This document shows, in pieces, positions 33,368 through 41,750 of a DNA stretch of 41,750 nt (position 1 is the stretch's first letter; every line of letters starts with the position of its first letter). Location: assembly GCF_027924145.1 (NCBI RefSeq), contig NZ_BRVP01000026.1, positions 1 through 41,750 of the forward strand. Reading direction: 5' to 3'. The notes under the pieces were generated by a model that had not been told where the DNA came from, did no database searches, and worked only from the letters and a program-made list of their open reading frames with translations. Source of the DNA: Neptunitalea chrysea (GTDB lineage: Bacteria; Bacteroidota; Bacteroidia; Flavobacteriales; Flavobacteriaceae). The position numbers and the translations under genes are program-made.

Positions 33368-34470
33368 ATTCTTATTTTGGTTATTTTCATAACCTTTTGC
33401 TGTACTTTAATACCAAAGGTATCCTCCAAATCTTCTCTAAATAAATTATCGTGAAGATAATGTAAGTTCCAATCATAGAGATTCTCATCCTTCCCATTAT
33501 ATACAAATGAAATTCCTTTAACATCAGAAAGTAAATTTGCTAATTCACGAATAGTAAGATTATCCGCTTCTATTCTATCTGTAGTAATAAGAAAATTAGA
33601 AGAATTTTCATCACTTCCCTCCGACCAATTTATTTGATCATTCCTCCATAACATATTACTATTTACCACTTTTAGTTCATTTACTTGCTCGCTCTGTGAC
33701 TCCTTCTCCATTCGTAAATGATATTTGTTCAGTACTTCATTTAATAACTCCTCATTTTTTGAGGTATAATACTGCCTATTTGCTTTAAAGCTCACCTTAA
33801 AATCTGTAAAATCAGCAATCATATCTGCCGTAGCTATATTCAATAGCTTTGCCATTAAAACAGAAAGATCTCCTCTGAATTCAATAAATTTTTCATCCTC
33901 TTTGTAGAAATCTTCATAATGTGTAGCCTCCCCTGAAACTTTTTCGATTTCATACGTATTAATATCATCCAACTTCACCGTTTCTTGCTTAACCACTTTC
34001 ATAAAGGAAGAAAGCTTTTTACTCTTATTACCACGGTATTTTTTTAAATATACATTGATTTTTTTGTCCGTTAAATCACCCGGATGCCCCTTCCATATAA
34101 TATCGCCCTCTGTAGTAAACAGTACTGCATACGGTCTCGAAATTACATTATACCTAGAAAACGTATATGAATCTTGATCAGTTACTACCATTAAATCAAT
34201 AGGTCTCTTTTTCAAATATTTCTGTACCGCATTTTTCTGTTCATCTGTTATAGAAATCATAAACAATTCGTTTGCATACTGTTTCTGAAGAACCTCCAAT
34301 TGCTCGGTAGCAGGTATACATGGACCGCACCAAGTTGCCCAAAAATCCAATAAAATCAATTTTTGATTCTTATAATCAATAATCTTATTTGACTCAAGAA
34401 CATTGGCTACCTTCATAGGTTGCCCAAAGCATAAAACCGGAAATAATAGTAAGACAACAATTTTTCTCAT
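33355..34470 (-). CDS. TlpA/thioredoxin-like protein with DUF3738-like C-terminus
   Basis: The 371-residue protein has a signal peptide, then a TlpA-type thioredoxin domain (about 20-150) with redox cysteines Cys48 and Cys51 in WATWCGPCIPA. The rest (about 160-371) resembles DUF3738: IEADNLTIRELANLLSDVKG, then NLHYLHDNLFREDLEDTFGI and a final KVMKITKIRI strand. The first half likely reduces or exchanges disulfides in the periplasm. The second half's role is unknown. Confidence 0.8.
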   Translation of the reverse strand: MRKIVVLLLFPVLCFGQPMKVANVLESNKIIDYKNQKLILLDFWATWCGPCIPATEQLEVLQKQYANELFMISITDEQKNAVQKYLKKRPIDLMVVTDQDSYTFSRYNVISRPYAVLFTTEGDIIWKGHPGDLTDKKINVYLKKYRGNKSKKLSSFMKVVKQETVKLDDINTYEIEKVSGEATHYEDFYKEDEKFIEFRGDLSVLMAKLLNIATADMIADFTDFKVSFKANRQYYTSKNEELLNEVLNKYHLRMEKESQSEQVNELKVVNSNMLWRNDQINWSEGSDENSSNFLITTDRIEADNLTIRELANLLSDVKGISFVYNGKDENLYDWNLHYLHDNLFREDLEDTFGIKVQQKVMKITKIRIKKE

Positions 34471-34727
34471 TCAAAAAAATTAAATATCACATTAGAAAAA
34501 TACAGAAAAAGATAATGCATTACACCTCTACAAATTAAAACTTAACCTAAATAAAACAATCATCTTTATTCATACTTGCTATTAGTTAGCAAACTTCTTT
34601 TCACAACTCAAAAATATTACCAAAAAGAACTTTCCACACTAAAGTATTCAAAAATTGTATGCAAAAACCATAAATACGGCTAACTATACACTAATTATCT
34701 TACTTTTATTATTATAAACTACAGCAT

Positions 34728-35582
34728 ATGCACAAAATATTGATATTAATACATTGCAAAGACACTTCCGGAATTATAGCTACCGTAACCAATTATATAT
34801 ATAACAGCGGGGGAAACATTGTGTATATAGACCAACATGTAGATAGTGAAAATGGTATCTTCTTTATGCGTCTGGAAAGCGTTTTTGATAGTAGCGATTT
34901 TAACTACGATCTTTTTAAAACCAATTTTGGAACAGAGATTGGAGATACATACCAAATGAAATGGAAAATGTACACCTCTGATTATACTCCAAAAATGGCG
35001 CTATTTGTATCTAAATATGATCACTGTTTATATGATATTCTAAGTCGTTATAATGCCAGAGAATGGAACGTTGAAATTCCACTAATTATAAGCAATCATC
35101 CCGATTTGGAACCAGTGGCTCACAACTTTAAAATACCCTATCACCATGTCCCTGTAACCAAAGACACAAAAAAAGAAGCCGAGGCAAAACAAATAGCATT
35201 GCTTAAAGAATTTAATATTGACTTTATTGTTTTGGCAAGGTATATGCAAATAGTATCAGAAAAAATAATTACGTTGTACCCTAATAAAATAATTAATATT
35301 CACCATTCTTTTTTACCTGCCTTTGTGGGAGCCAAGCCTTATCACTCGGCTTTTAAAAGAGGAGTAAAAATTATTGGAGCCACCAGTCATTATGTAACCG
35401 AAGAACTAGATGCAGGCCCTATTATAGAACAAGACGTTACACGCGTAACACATACACACAGTATTAAAGACCTTATAATGAAGGGAAAAGACCTTGAAAA
35501 GATAGTCCTTTCAAGAGCTATTAAATTACATATAGAAAGAAAAACCATTGTACATGACAATAAGACAATCATTTTCAGCTAA
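34728..35582 (+). CDS. purU: Formyltetrahydrofolate deformylase
   Basis: The 284-residue enzyme hydrolyses 10-formyl-THF to formate and THF, balancing the one-carbon pool. The N-terminal ACT domain (1-75) starts ILIHCKDTSGIIATVTNYIY. The C-terminal formyltransferase-like domain has SNHPDLEPVA, the INIHHSFLPAFVGAKPYH active-site loop (Asn-His) and ELDAGPIIEQDV with the catalytic Asp. The length is that of PurU. It is monocistronic, with a DUF4197 gene 98 nt downstream. Confidence 0.95.
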   Translation: MHKILILIHCKDTSGIIATVTNYIYNSGGNIVYIDQHVDSENGIFFMRLESVFDSSDFNYDLFKTNFGTEIGDTYQMKWKMYTSDYTPKMALFVSKYDHCLYDILSRYNAREWNVEIPLIISNHPDLEPVAHNFKIPYHHVPVTKDTKKEAEAKQIALLKEFNIDFIVLARYMQIVSEKIITLYPNKIINIHHSFLPAFVGAKPYHSAFKRGVKIIGATSHYVTEELDAGPIIEQDVTRVTHTHSIKDLIMKGKDLEKIVLSRAIKLHIERKTIVHDNKTIIFS

Positions 35583-35680
35583 TTAATTTTGTTAAAATTT
35601 AATTAATTAAGCTTTTATAAATATGAAAACATACTTATACATTGTTACTTTGCAAATTGAAACCACATAAATATTATAAA

Positions 35681-36415
35681 ATGACCATAAAAAATTTAGT
35701 TGTTATTGTATTCCTTACATTGGTTTTTAGCAACACACAGGCACAAATTAATCTTGGAAATGTAATTGACAAAGCCACAGATGCCGTAACCAGTGGAGAT
35801 ATAGACTTAAGCGCCACAGATATTGCTGCAGGTTTAAGAGAAGCGTTAGATAAGGGGATTGATGAACAAGTAGAAAAATTAACAGCAGAAAATGGTTTTT
35901 ATAAAAATAATTTGGTAAAAATAACGTTACCTAGTGAGCTTTCTAAAGTAGATGCTACCCTAAGAAGATTTGGTATGGGAGATTTAGCAGATAAAGGTAT
36001 TATTGCTATGAACAGAGCAGCAGAGGATGCGGTAAAAGAAGCTACTCCAATTTTTGTTGATGCTGTAAAGGGTATCACTTTTACCGATGCTAAAAACATA
36101 CTAATGGGTGAAGATAATGCGGCTACTTCCTATCTTGAAGCAAAAACAACAACTCCATTATATGAAAAATTTTCTCCCGTAGTTAAAGAATCTTTCGATA
36201 AAGTAGGAGCTAATGATATTTGGGCTACCATCATTTCTAAGTATAATAGCTTACCACTTACAAAAGATATTAATCCTGACTTAACCGATTATGTAACCCA
36301 AAAGGCTCTAAATGGGGTATTTACAATGATTGCTGTAGAAGAAAAAGAAATAAGAACAGACCTTAATTCAAGAACTACAGACTTATTAAAGAAGGTTTTC
36401 GGAGCACAAGATTAA
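35681..36415 (+). CDS. DUF4197 domain protein, secreted
   Basis: The 244-residue protein has a signal peptide (VFLTLVFSNTQAQ) and the DUF4197 pattern: AAGLREALDKGIDEQVEKL, GFYKNNLVKITLPSE, AAEDAVKEATPIFVDAVKGITF and the ATSYLEAKT stretch. It is helical and probably periplasmic; no function is known. A TTG at 35642 is in frame but would break the signal peptide, so ATG 35681 is used. A terminator lies about 130 nt downstream, before a convergent hydrolase gene. Confidence 0.85.
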   Translation: MTIKNLVVIVFLTLVFSNTQAQINLGNVIDKATDAVTSGDIDLSATDIAAGLREALDKGIDEQVEKLTAENGFYKNNLVKITLPSELSKVDATLRRFGMGDLADKGIIAMNRAAEDAVKEATPIFVDAVKGITFTDAKNILMGEDNAATSYLEAKTTTPLYEKFSPVVKESFDKVGANDIWATIISKYNSLPLTKDINPDLTDYVTQKALNGVFTMIAVEEKEIRTDLNSRTTDLLKKVFGAQD

Positions 36416-36545
36416 AAAAACATTCGTTTAATTTAATGTACTGCTAAACTTAAATTAACCTGTTAAAATATTAATTTTTAGACATTTGCCTCGAATTCCT
36501 GTTTAAGGCATATAGTTGGACAAAAATTTTTTGAATTAGCATTAC

Positions 36546-36576
36546 AAAAGACCAATTTACCGATTGGTCTTTTTTA
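36546..36576. terminator. Bidirectional terminator before the hydrolase stop
   Basis: AAAAGACCAAT/ATTGGTCTTTT (36546-36556 with 36563-36573) is flanked by A and T runs. It serves the DUF4197 gene, 130 nt upstream, and the convergent hydrolase, whose stop codon begins at the next base. Confidence 0.85.
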
Positions 36577-37404
36577 TTTTAGATAATCTACCTGAGATTC
36601 ATAAACACCTTGGTTAACACGTCTTTTACTTTCAACTCGTCGTAAGTAGGTTAAAACTGCCTTATTATAAATATCTTTTTTATCAATATTCACACCATGT
36701 CCACTTTTTTCGATAATCTTTAACTTAGCGCTGTCATTCTCTTTTACAAACTTTTTAACAAAAGGCAAAAACATATAATCCTGATTTCCATTTATAAAAA
36801 GTACTTCAGACCGCAATCCTACCAAATTAAAAAAATGCATTAATGCAAAGTTCTCTTTTGCCATACGTAACCACAATCTATACATCTCTTTAGAAAAAAG
36901 CTCCTTTGTACCCAAAAACAACTCTCTGGTTAGCTTATTACAAGGCATCGGAAAACTAACCGCTACCGAAACTGAATATAAATATTTATGTGGTACAAAC
37001 CTTCCTAAAAAAAGGAAGGCATACAAAACCATAGAAAACATAAAATTAATGTTTAATATGGCCGATGTCATTACCACACCATTCACCATTTCGGGATATT
37101 CTTCTAAAATTTGACGTATGATTAAATTACCCAAAGAAGCTCCAACGAAATGAGAACTCTTTATTTGTTCCTTATCTAAAAGTTCTATAACCTCTTTTGC
37201 TATAAATTCTATACTATAAATATGGGAACCGTTTAAATTGAAATCATTTTCAGTATACCCATTAAAATCAAGGATTACTATATTATAGTATTTCTTAAAA
37301 AATTCAATCTGATACTTCCAGATACTGGCACTCGCACTCGCACCATGCACCAGTGTTAACCATTGTGAGGTAGAATCATTTTTTAATATGGTATATCCTA
37401 ACAA
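36574..37404 (-). CDS. Alpha/beta hydrolase
   Basis: The 276-residue protein has the alpha/beta hydrolase fold. The oxyanion-hole motif is VHGASASASIW, the nucleophile Ser is in GASLGN, a late Asp is in GNQDYMF, and the catalytic His is in SGHGVNI. A small hydrophobic cap segment (FMFSMVLYAFLFLGRFVP) follows the nucleophile. No signal peptide. The substrate cannot be predicted, and the neighbours give no hint. Confidence 0.85.
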   Translation of the reverse strand: MLGYTILKNDSTSQWLTLVHGASASASIWKYQIEFFKKYYNIVILDFNGYTENDFNLNGSHIYSIEFIAKEVIELLDKEQIKSSHFVGASLGNLIIRQILEEYPEMVNGVVMTSAILNINFMFSMVLYAFLFLGRFVPHKYLYSVSVAVSFPMPCNKLTRELFLGTKELFSKEMYRLWLRMAKENFALMHFFNLVGLRSEVLFINGNQDYMFLPFVKKFVKENDSAKLKIIEKSGHGVNIDKKDIYNKAVLTYLRRVESKRRVNQGVYESQVDYLK

Positions 37405-37512
37405 TTTATTATAAAAATCTATTAAAGATAAAATAATATTTTATACATAAAAAAGTAAAACCTTGAAAATCAAATTTTAAGAATAAAAATAAAAATTGAA
37501 AGGATTAGATTT

Positions 37513-38322
37513 TTACAAATACGCCTGCATTTGTTGCTGTAATTTTAATGCTTCATTTCTCGCTACCTCAGCAAAGTCTTCTTTGTTGGAAGCATAAATA
37601 ATTCCTCTTGTAGAATTAATTAGTAGACCTACATTTTCAGAGATCCCATTTTTACAAACCTCATCAAGGCTTCCTCCCTGAGCGCCAACCCCCGGAACTA
37701 ATAAAAAGGCATTCGGAACAATCTTTCTAATTTCTGTAAAGTAAGAAGCCTTTGTGGCTCCTACTACATACATTAACCGATTGCTATTCGCATAGGTCTT
37801 AGATACTTCTAGAACTTCTTTATACAATTCTCTACCTTCTAATTGCTTGGTTTGAAAATCGTATGCCCCATTATTAGATGTTAATGCCAATAAGATGGTA
37901 TGCTTATTTTCAAAGTTTAAAAAAGGTTCAACACTGTCTCTTCCCATATATGGTGCTACGGTCACACTGTCAAAATTTAAATCTTCAAAAAAAGCTTTGG
38001 CATACATACTTGCCGTATTTCCTATATCTCCCCTTTTTGCATCGGCAATGGTAAAAACATCAGGATACTTTTCGTTTAAGTATCTAATGGTTTTATCTAG
38101 AGCTTTCCAACCTTTAATACCATAGGCCTCATAAAAAGCTATATTGGGTTTATAGGCTACGGTTACATCATGTGTAGCATCTATAATAGCTTTATTAAAC
38201 TCAAAAATAGGATCTTCTTTTTCTAATAAAAACTTCGGAATCTTATTTAAATCTATATCTAGTCCTACACATAAAAAAGATTGCTTCTTTCTAATTTCAG
38301 ACGTAAGTTGTGTTGTTGTCAT
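37513..38322 (-). CDS. pyrF: Orotidine 5'-phosphate decarboxylase
   Basis: The 269-residue enzyme converts OMP to UMP, the last step of de novo pyrimidine synthesis. The catalytic motif [20 protein letters not shown] is that of the longer, subfamily-2 type of Pyr[13 protein letters not shown] and [15 protein letters not shown] are the phosphate-binding segments. It starts 15 nt after prfA on the same strand, an arrangement I recall from other Flavobacteriia. Confidence 0.95.
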   Translation of the reverse strand: MTTTQLTSEIRKKQSFLCVGLDIDLNKIPKFLLEKEDPIFEFNKAIIDATHDVTVAYKPNIAFYEAYGIKGWKALDKTIRYLNEKYPDVFTIADAKRGDIGNTASMYAKAFFEDLNFDSVTVAPYMGRDSVEPFLNFENKHTILLALTSNNGAYDFQTKQLEGRELYKEVLEVSKTYANSNRLMYVVGATKASYFTEIRKIVPNAFLLVPGVGAQGGSLDEVCKNGISENVGLLINSTRGIIYASNKEDFAEVARNEALKLQQQMQAYL

Positions 38323-38337
38323 TCCGTTTTAAGTCAA

Positions 38338-39411
38338 TTAAAAAACTTCCGATTCTTTTAATTTTTCTGTATTTGCTACTAACTGTAACTCATCAATTAC
38401 TTTTTGAAGGTTACCGTTAATAATACCATCCAAATCATATAATGTTAATCCAATTCTATGATCGGTAACACGACCTTGTGGATAGTTATAGGTACGAATT
38501 TTAGCAGAACGGTCTCCACTACTTACCTGAGAATTTCTTTTTTGAGCATCTTCTTCCTGCTTTTTAGCAAGCTCCATCTCGTATAATCTAGAACGTAATA
38601 CCTGAAGTGCTTTATCTTTATTCTTATGCTGTGACTTCTGATCCTGACATTGTGCTACTAATCCCGTAGGTACGTGTGTTAATCGTACAGCAGATTTCGT
38701 AGTATTCACAGACTGCCCCCCTGGCCCTGAAGAACAAAATAAATCAATACGTACATCGTTCATGTCAATCTGCACATCAAACTCTTCAGCTTCTGGTAAA
38801 ACCATTACAGTAGCAGCAGAGGTATGTACTCTACCTTGCGTTTCAGTTTGCGGAACACGTTGCACACGGTGTACACCTGCTTCAAACTTTAAGGTCCCGT
38901 AAACATCTTCACCGCTTACTTCAAAAACAATTTCTTTAAACCCGCCTGAGGTACCTTCATTCATATCTACTAAAGAAGTTCTCCATCCTTTACCTTCACA
39001 ATACTTGGTGTACATTCTATAAAGATCTCCTGCAAAAATACTGGCTTCATCACCTCCTGTACCGGCTCTTATTTCTACCATTACGTTTTTAGCATCTTCC
39101 GGATCTTTAGGAATCAACATATATTTTATCTCCTCCTCTAACTGAGGTAAGCGTTCTTTAGCTTCTTCCAATTGCATTTTAGCCATTTCAACCATCTCAT
39201 CATCACCCCCATCAGCAATAATTTCATTGGCTTCATCTATATTGGATGTTAAGAGAACATACTCTTCTCTTTTCTCTACAAGAGCTTTCAAATCTTTATA
39301 CTCCTTATTTAACTCCACATAACGTCTTTGGTCTGCAATTACATCCGGTTGGATAATAAGATCAGACACCTCATCAAAACGCTGTTTTACATATTGCAAT
39401 CTTTCTAACAT
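38338..39411 (-). CDS. prfA: Peptide chain release factor 1
   Basis: The 357-residue class I release factor reads UAA and UAG stops. The peptidyl-tRNA hydrolysis motif GGQ is in [17 protein letters not shown], and the codon-reading PxT motif is PQT in [17 protein letters not shown], aligned with PAT of E. coli RF1. The N-terminal coiled-coil domain and the RDGTGGDEA-like stretch ([13 protein letters not shown]) are normal. It heads the prfA-pyrF operon and is divergent from the pyruvate-kinase-like gene. Confidence 0.96.
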   Translation of the reverse strand: MLERLQYVKQRFDEVSDLIIQPDVIADQRRYVELNKEYKDLKALVEKREEYVLLTSNIDEANEIIADGGDDEMVEMAKMQLEEAKERLPQLEEEIKYMLIPKDPEDAKNVMVEIRAGTGGDEASIFAGDLYRMYTKYCEGKGWRTSLVDMNEGTSGGFKEIVFEVSGEDVYGTLKFEAGVHRVQRVPQTETQGRVHTSAATVMVLPEAEEFDVQIDMNDVRIDLFCSSGPGGQSVNTTKSAVRLTHVPTGLVAQCQDQKSQHKNKDKALQVLRSRLYEMELAKKQEEDAQKRNSQVSSGDRSAKIRTYNYPQGRVTDHRIGLTLYDLDGIINGNLQKVIDELQLVANTEKLKESEVF

Positions 39412-39555
39412 AAGTAAACTCTTGAATTAAGAGTGCAAAATTACAAAAAATTCTAATTAGTAATCAGACGTTATGAAGAACGCTTAAAAAAGATGTTAAT
39501 TAAACCAACAAATATCATTTGTTAGAAAATTTAATATTTTTTTGAAGTCTAGTAA

Positions 39556-39586
39556 TTGTTAATAAATCACCCCCTTCGTATTTTTG
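39556..39586 (+). promoter_or_regulatory. Promoter of the pyruvate-kinase-like gene
   Basis: TTG (39556-39558) and TATTTTTG (39579-39586, exact TAnnTTTG) are separated by 20 nt. Transcription would start near 39593, about 43 nt before the start codon. Confidence 0.6.
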
Positions 39587-39635
39587 AGATAATCTGGGTG
39601 TATTACACGCTATCACTCTATATGTATTGTAACTT

Positions 39636-41477
39636 ATGGCCATAGAACACACAATTAAGACAATAGAAAAAACAAGAAAAGCTATTGCTAGAATAGATGA
39701 AATTATTCATTTATGCCTTGAAGAAGAAGAAAAATATAGACCACAACTACAAACACTAAACGAAGAATATAAGCATAGTGCAAAAAATCTTATTCACTAT
39801 TTGGTTTTCAGACGCTATCATTCAGGCGAATTACAATCTTTTGTTTTTAAAAATGGATTTAGCGGATTAAAAAATGCAGAAGGGAATGTAATGTTTAGTC
39901 TTATTGCTACTAAAAAGTTATTAGCCTTAAGTATTGGCGATGCACCTTGCAACGATGAAGAACCGGAACTCACCTTTAAAATGGCTCAGAAAACATTGCA
40001 GAAAAGAGTAAAGGCATTGCTTGGTGACAAAAAGAAAAAACGTCATGTACGTATTATGGTTACACAACCCAACACCTCTGCTAAAGACCCTAATATTGTT
40101 TACGGCATGATGGAAAACGGTATGAACACCGTTCGTATTAACTGCGCGCATGACGATGAAGAAACCTGGCTACAAATTATAGAAAATACTAAAACAGCCA
40201 TGGAAAAACTTGATAAAAAAGTCACGATTTCTATGGATTTAGGCGGACCAAAAATACGCACAGGTGCTATTAAGTCAGGTCCCAAAGTAGTGCACCTTAC
40301 CCCAGATAGAGATGCTTTAGGACATGTTGTAAATCCCGCCGTGGCAATTTTAATCAAAGAGGGTGAATTGTTTCCTGATGAAGAAAACAATTACATACCG
40401 GTTCCGGAAAGTATGATAAATGCTCTTGAAGAAGGTGACGTCATACGCTTTTATGATACCCGAGATAAAGTACGTGAATTAAAAGTTATTGTGAAAGAAC
40501 GTAAATTGGTATGGGTACACAGTAATGTTTCTGCTTACCTACAAACAGATAATGAATTGTTTATTTTCAAGAAAAATATTTCTTTTAAAATTGGCGAAAT
40601 CCCTCCATTAGAGCAATACCTGATATTAAAAAAAGGAGATTACATTACCATCCATAAAAACCAAATAGACGGAATGCCGGCACAATTGGACAAAGAAGGA
40701 AACATTGTGAAACCTGCTTGTATTTCATGTACCTCTCAAAAGGTTTTTAATCTTGTAAAAAAAGGTGAAGCTATTCTTTTTGACGACGGTAAAATTTCTG
40801 GGGTTGTTGAAGAAAATACGGGAGATGTTTTAAAAGCACGTATTACCTATGCTAAAGAATCGGGTGCTAAATTAAGAGCTGATAAAGGAATTAACTTTCC
40901 GGAAAGTAATCTGAAATTAGCCGGATTAACCGCTAAAGACAAACAAGATCTTAAGTTTGTTGCCACTCATGCCGATGTAGTGAACATGTCCTTTGTAAAC
41001 AGTGTATCGGATGTAGATGATTTATTGGAAGCATTGAATGAGATTGAATCTGAAACCAAAGTGGGTATCATTCTAAAAATTGAAACCATGACCGCCTTTA
41101 AGAATATTGTAAAAATTATCATCACCGCCATGAAACATAAATTGGTTGGAGTAATGATTGCCAGAGGAGATTTAGCAGTAGAATGTGGTTGGGAAAATAT
41201 CGGTTTAGTTCAAAAAGAATTACTGCGCATTTGCCACTCTGCACACATACCGGTAGTTTGGGCTACTCAAGTAATGGAAACTTTGGCTAAAAAGGGAATT
41301 CCTTCAAGAGCGGAAATAACCGATGCAGTAATGGCACAACATGCCGACTGTGTGATGCTGAATAAAGGCATGTACATTAACGAAGCCATAGAGTTATTAG
41401 ACACCATACTTATCAACGTAGAAAAAACCAGATCTGACAAAAGAGCTTTCTTTAAACAGATTGAAGGTATAGATTAA
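39636..41477 (+). CDS. Divergent pyruvate-kinase-like protein, long N-terminus
   Basis: The 613-residue protein has an extra helical N-terminal part (1-130) before a pyruvate-kinase barrel. Barrel motifs are recognisable but changed: MVTQPNTSA for TLGPAS, RINCAHD for RLNFSHG, MDLGGPKIRTG for LDTKGPEIRTG, MIARGDLAVECG kept, WATQVMET kept, and MLNKGMYI where MLSGETA is expected. The B domain (about 215-390) is longer than usual. The protein ends soon after the barrel, with no C-terminal regulatory domain. A long RINCAHD-type group is known, from memory, in Proteobacteria. It may make pyruvate and ATP or do a related PEP reaction. Confidence 0.75.
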   Translation: MAIEHTIKTIEKTRKAIARIDEIIHLCLEEEEKYRPQLQTLNEEYKHSAKNLIHYLVFRRYHSGELQSFVFKNGFSGLKNAEGNVMFSLIATKKLLALSIGDAPCNDEEPELTFKMAQKTLQKRVKALLGDKKKKRHVRIMVTQPNTSAKDPNIVYGMMENGMNTVRINCAHDDEETWLQIIENTKTAMEKLDKKVTISMDLGGPKIRTGAIKSGPKVVHLTPDRDALGHVVNPAVAILIKEGELFPDEENNYIPVPESMINALEEGDVIRFYDTRDKVRELKVIVKERKLVWVHSNVSAYLQTDNELFIFKKNISFKIGEIPPLEQYLILKKGDYITIHKNQIDGMPAQLDKEGNIVKPACISCTSQKVFNLVKKGEAILFDDGKISGVVEENTGDVLKARITYAKESGAKLRADKGINFPESNLKLAGLTAKDKQDLKFVATHADVVNMSFVNSVSDVDDLLEALNEIESETKVGIILKIETMTAFKNIVKIIITAMKHKLVGVMIARGDLAVECGWENIGLVQKELLRICHSAHIPVVWATQVMETLAKKGIPSRAEITDAVMAQHADCVMLNKGMYINEAIELLDTILINVEKTRSDKRAFFKQIEGID

Positions 41478-41494
41478 ATTAATCAATACAATAC

Positions 41495-41547
41495 GTAAAC
41501 TACCTCGAGGTAAGCCCACGAAGCATTTAATCTCAATTATTGAGTAA
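41495..41547 (+). repeat. Dispersed 53-bp repeat, copy 2
   Basis: It starts GTAAACTACCTCGAGGTAAG and has the same last 26 nt as copy 1 at 28263-28315, ending CTCAATTATTGAGTAA. It starts 18 nt after the pyruvate-kinase-like stop codon. It contains the CCTCGAGG palindrome and the same hairpin. Confidence 0.85.
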
Positions 41548-41641
41548 CATCTTCCTTTTCATCTAGGAGCAACGTTCCCTATACAATTTCTAATAGTACT
41601 TTTAAGTATATAGAACCAAACAAGTAAACTTCTATTAACCC

Positions 41642-41724
41642 GTTGTGCATTTATAAAAAGTTGTGCAAACTGCTAAAATGCAGTAAATTGTAGTAACCAC
41701 ACTATAATTTATATGCACAACTTT
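41642..41724. repeat. Nested inverted repeat at the window edge
   Basis: GTTGTGCA occurs at 41642-41649 and 41660-41667, and TGCACAAC at 41714-41721. AAAGTTGTGCA (41657-41667) and TGCACAACTTT (41714-41724) are exact inverted repeats. A small ACTGC/GCAGT hairpin lies between them. No gene is visible in 41548-41750. Confidence 0.6.
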
Positions 41725-41750
41725 CAAGCAAATTACGACAAAATACTCAA

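Noticed and set aside
41642-41724. An integron attC site
   Set aside because: GTTGTGC does not fit the core GTTRRRY because of T at position 5, and no integrase or cassette is visible before the edge.

Overview
The window reads as chromosomal DNA of a member of the Flavobacteriaceae (Bacteroidota). The DNA is AT-rich. Several genes have the Bacteroidota promoter pattern (a TTG/TTTG -33 box about 19 nt before a TAnnTTTG -7 box) and few start codons have a Shine-Dalgarno sequence. The gene content also fits this family: an archaeal/eukaryotic-type prolyl-tRNA synthetase, a DnaJ with only two zinc modules, a PII-Amt-porin cassette, prfA-pyrF, stand-alone MnmD, fused IcmF mutase, and the DUF4920, DUF1684, DUF1543 and DUF4197 families. 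The genus cannot be told from the sequence alone. Most of the window is ordinary core genome; no phage, CRISPR array or intact insertion sequence was seen.

Layout. 1-2.1 kb: rpsT, two tandem tRNA-Glu(UUC) genes and proS, all on the minus strand. 2.2-4.8 kb: a repeat-rich lipoprotein and a FadL/OmpP1-type outer-membrane protein. 4.9-6.6 kb: a small porin-family gene, then about 1 kb holding a decayed paralogue of it and a likely small RNA or attenuator before xerD. 7.5-15.5 kb: a minus-strand block read grpE-dnaJ, ABC ATPase-permease, then a sigma-54-type response regulator, PPK2 kinase and M28 peptidase. 15.6-18.2 kb: a TIGR01777 epimerase, mnmD, a heme-motif lipoprotein and a DUF4920 lipoprotein. 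18.4-20.4 kb: ilvE, a MazG-like pyrophosphohydrolase and two tiny membrane-protein genes. 20.7-23.6 kb: the ammonium-uptake cassette (PII, Amt, porin). 23.7-28.3 kb: a DUF1684 lipoprotein, an MFS transporter behind a leader-peptide/terminator region, an Lrp regulator, a PAP2 phosphatase and DUF1543. 28.5-32.0 kb: icmF. 32.2-41.5 kb: an OmpA-family protein, a thioredoxin-like fusion protein, purU, DUF4197, an alpha/beta hydrolase, pyrF, prfA and a divergent pyruvate-kinase-like protein.

The most interesting signals lie between genes. They are: (1) a classic attenuator arrangement (short leader peptide, antiterminator segment, intrinsic terminator) before the MFS transporter; (2) a 53-bp repeat found twice, each time at the 3' end of a gene; (3) a decayed outer-membrane barrel gene near its intact paralogue; (4) a compact promoter-to-terminator unit before xerD; and (5) operator-like dyads at lrp, grpE and icmF. 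Among proteins, the pyruvate-kinase-like enzyme has altered signature residues and lacks the C-terminal domain, and the NtrC-type regulator lacks the DNA-binding domain.
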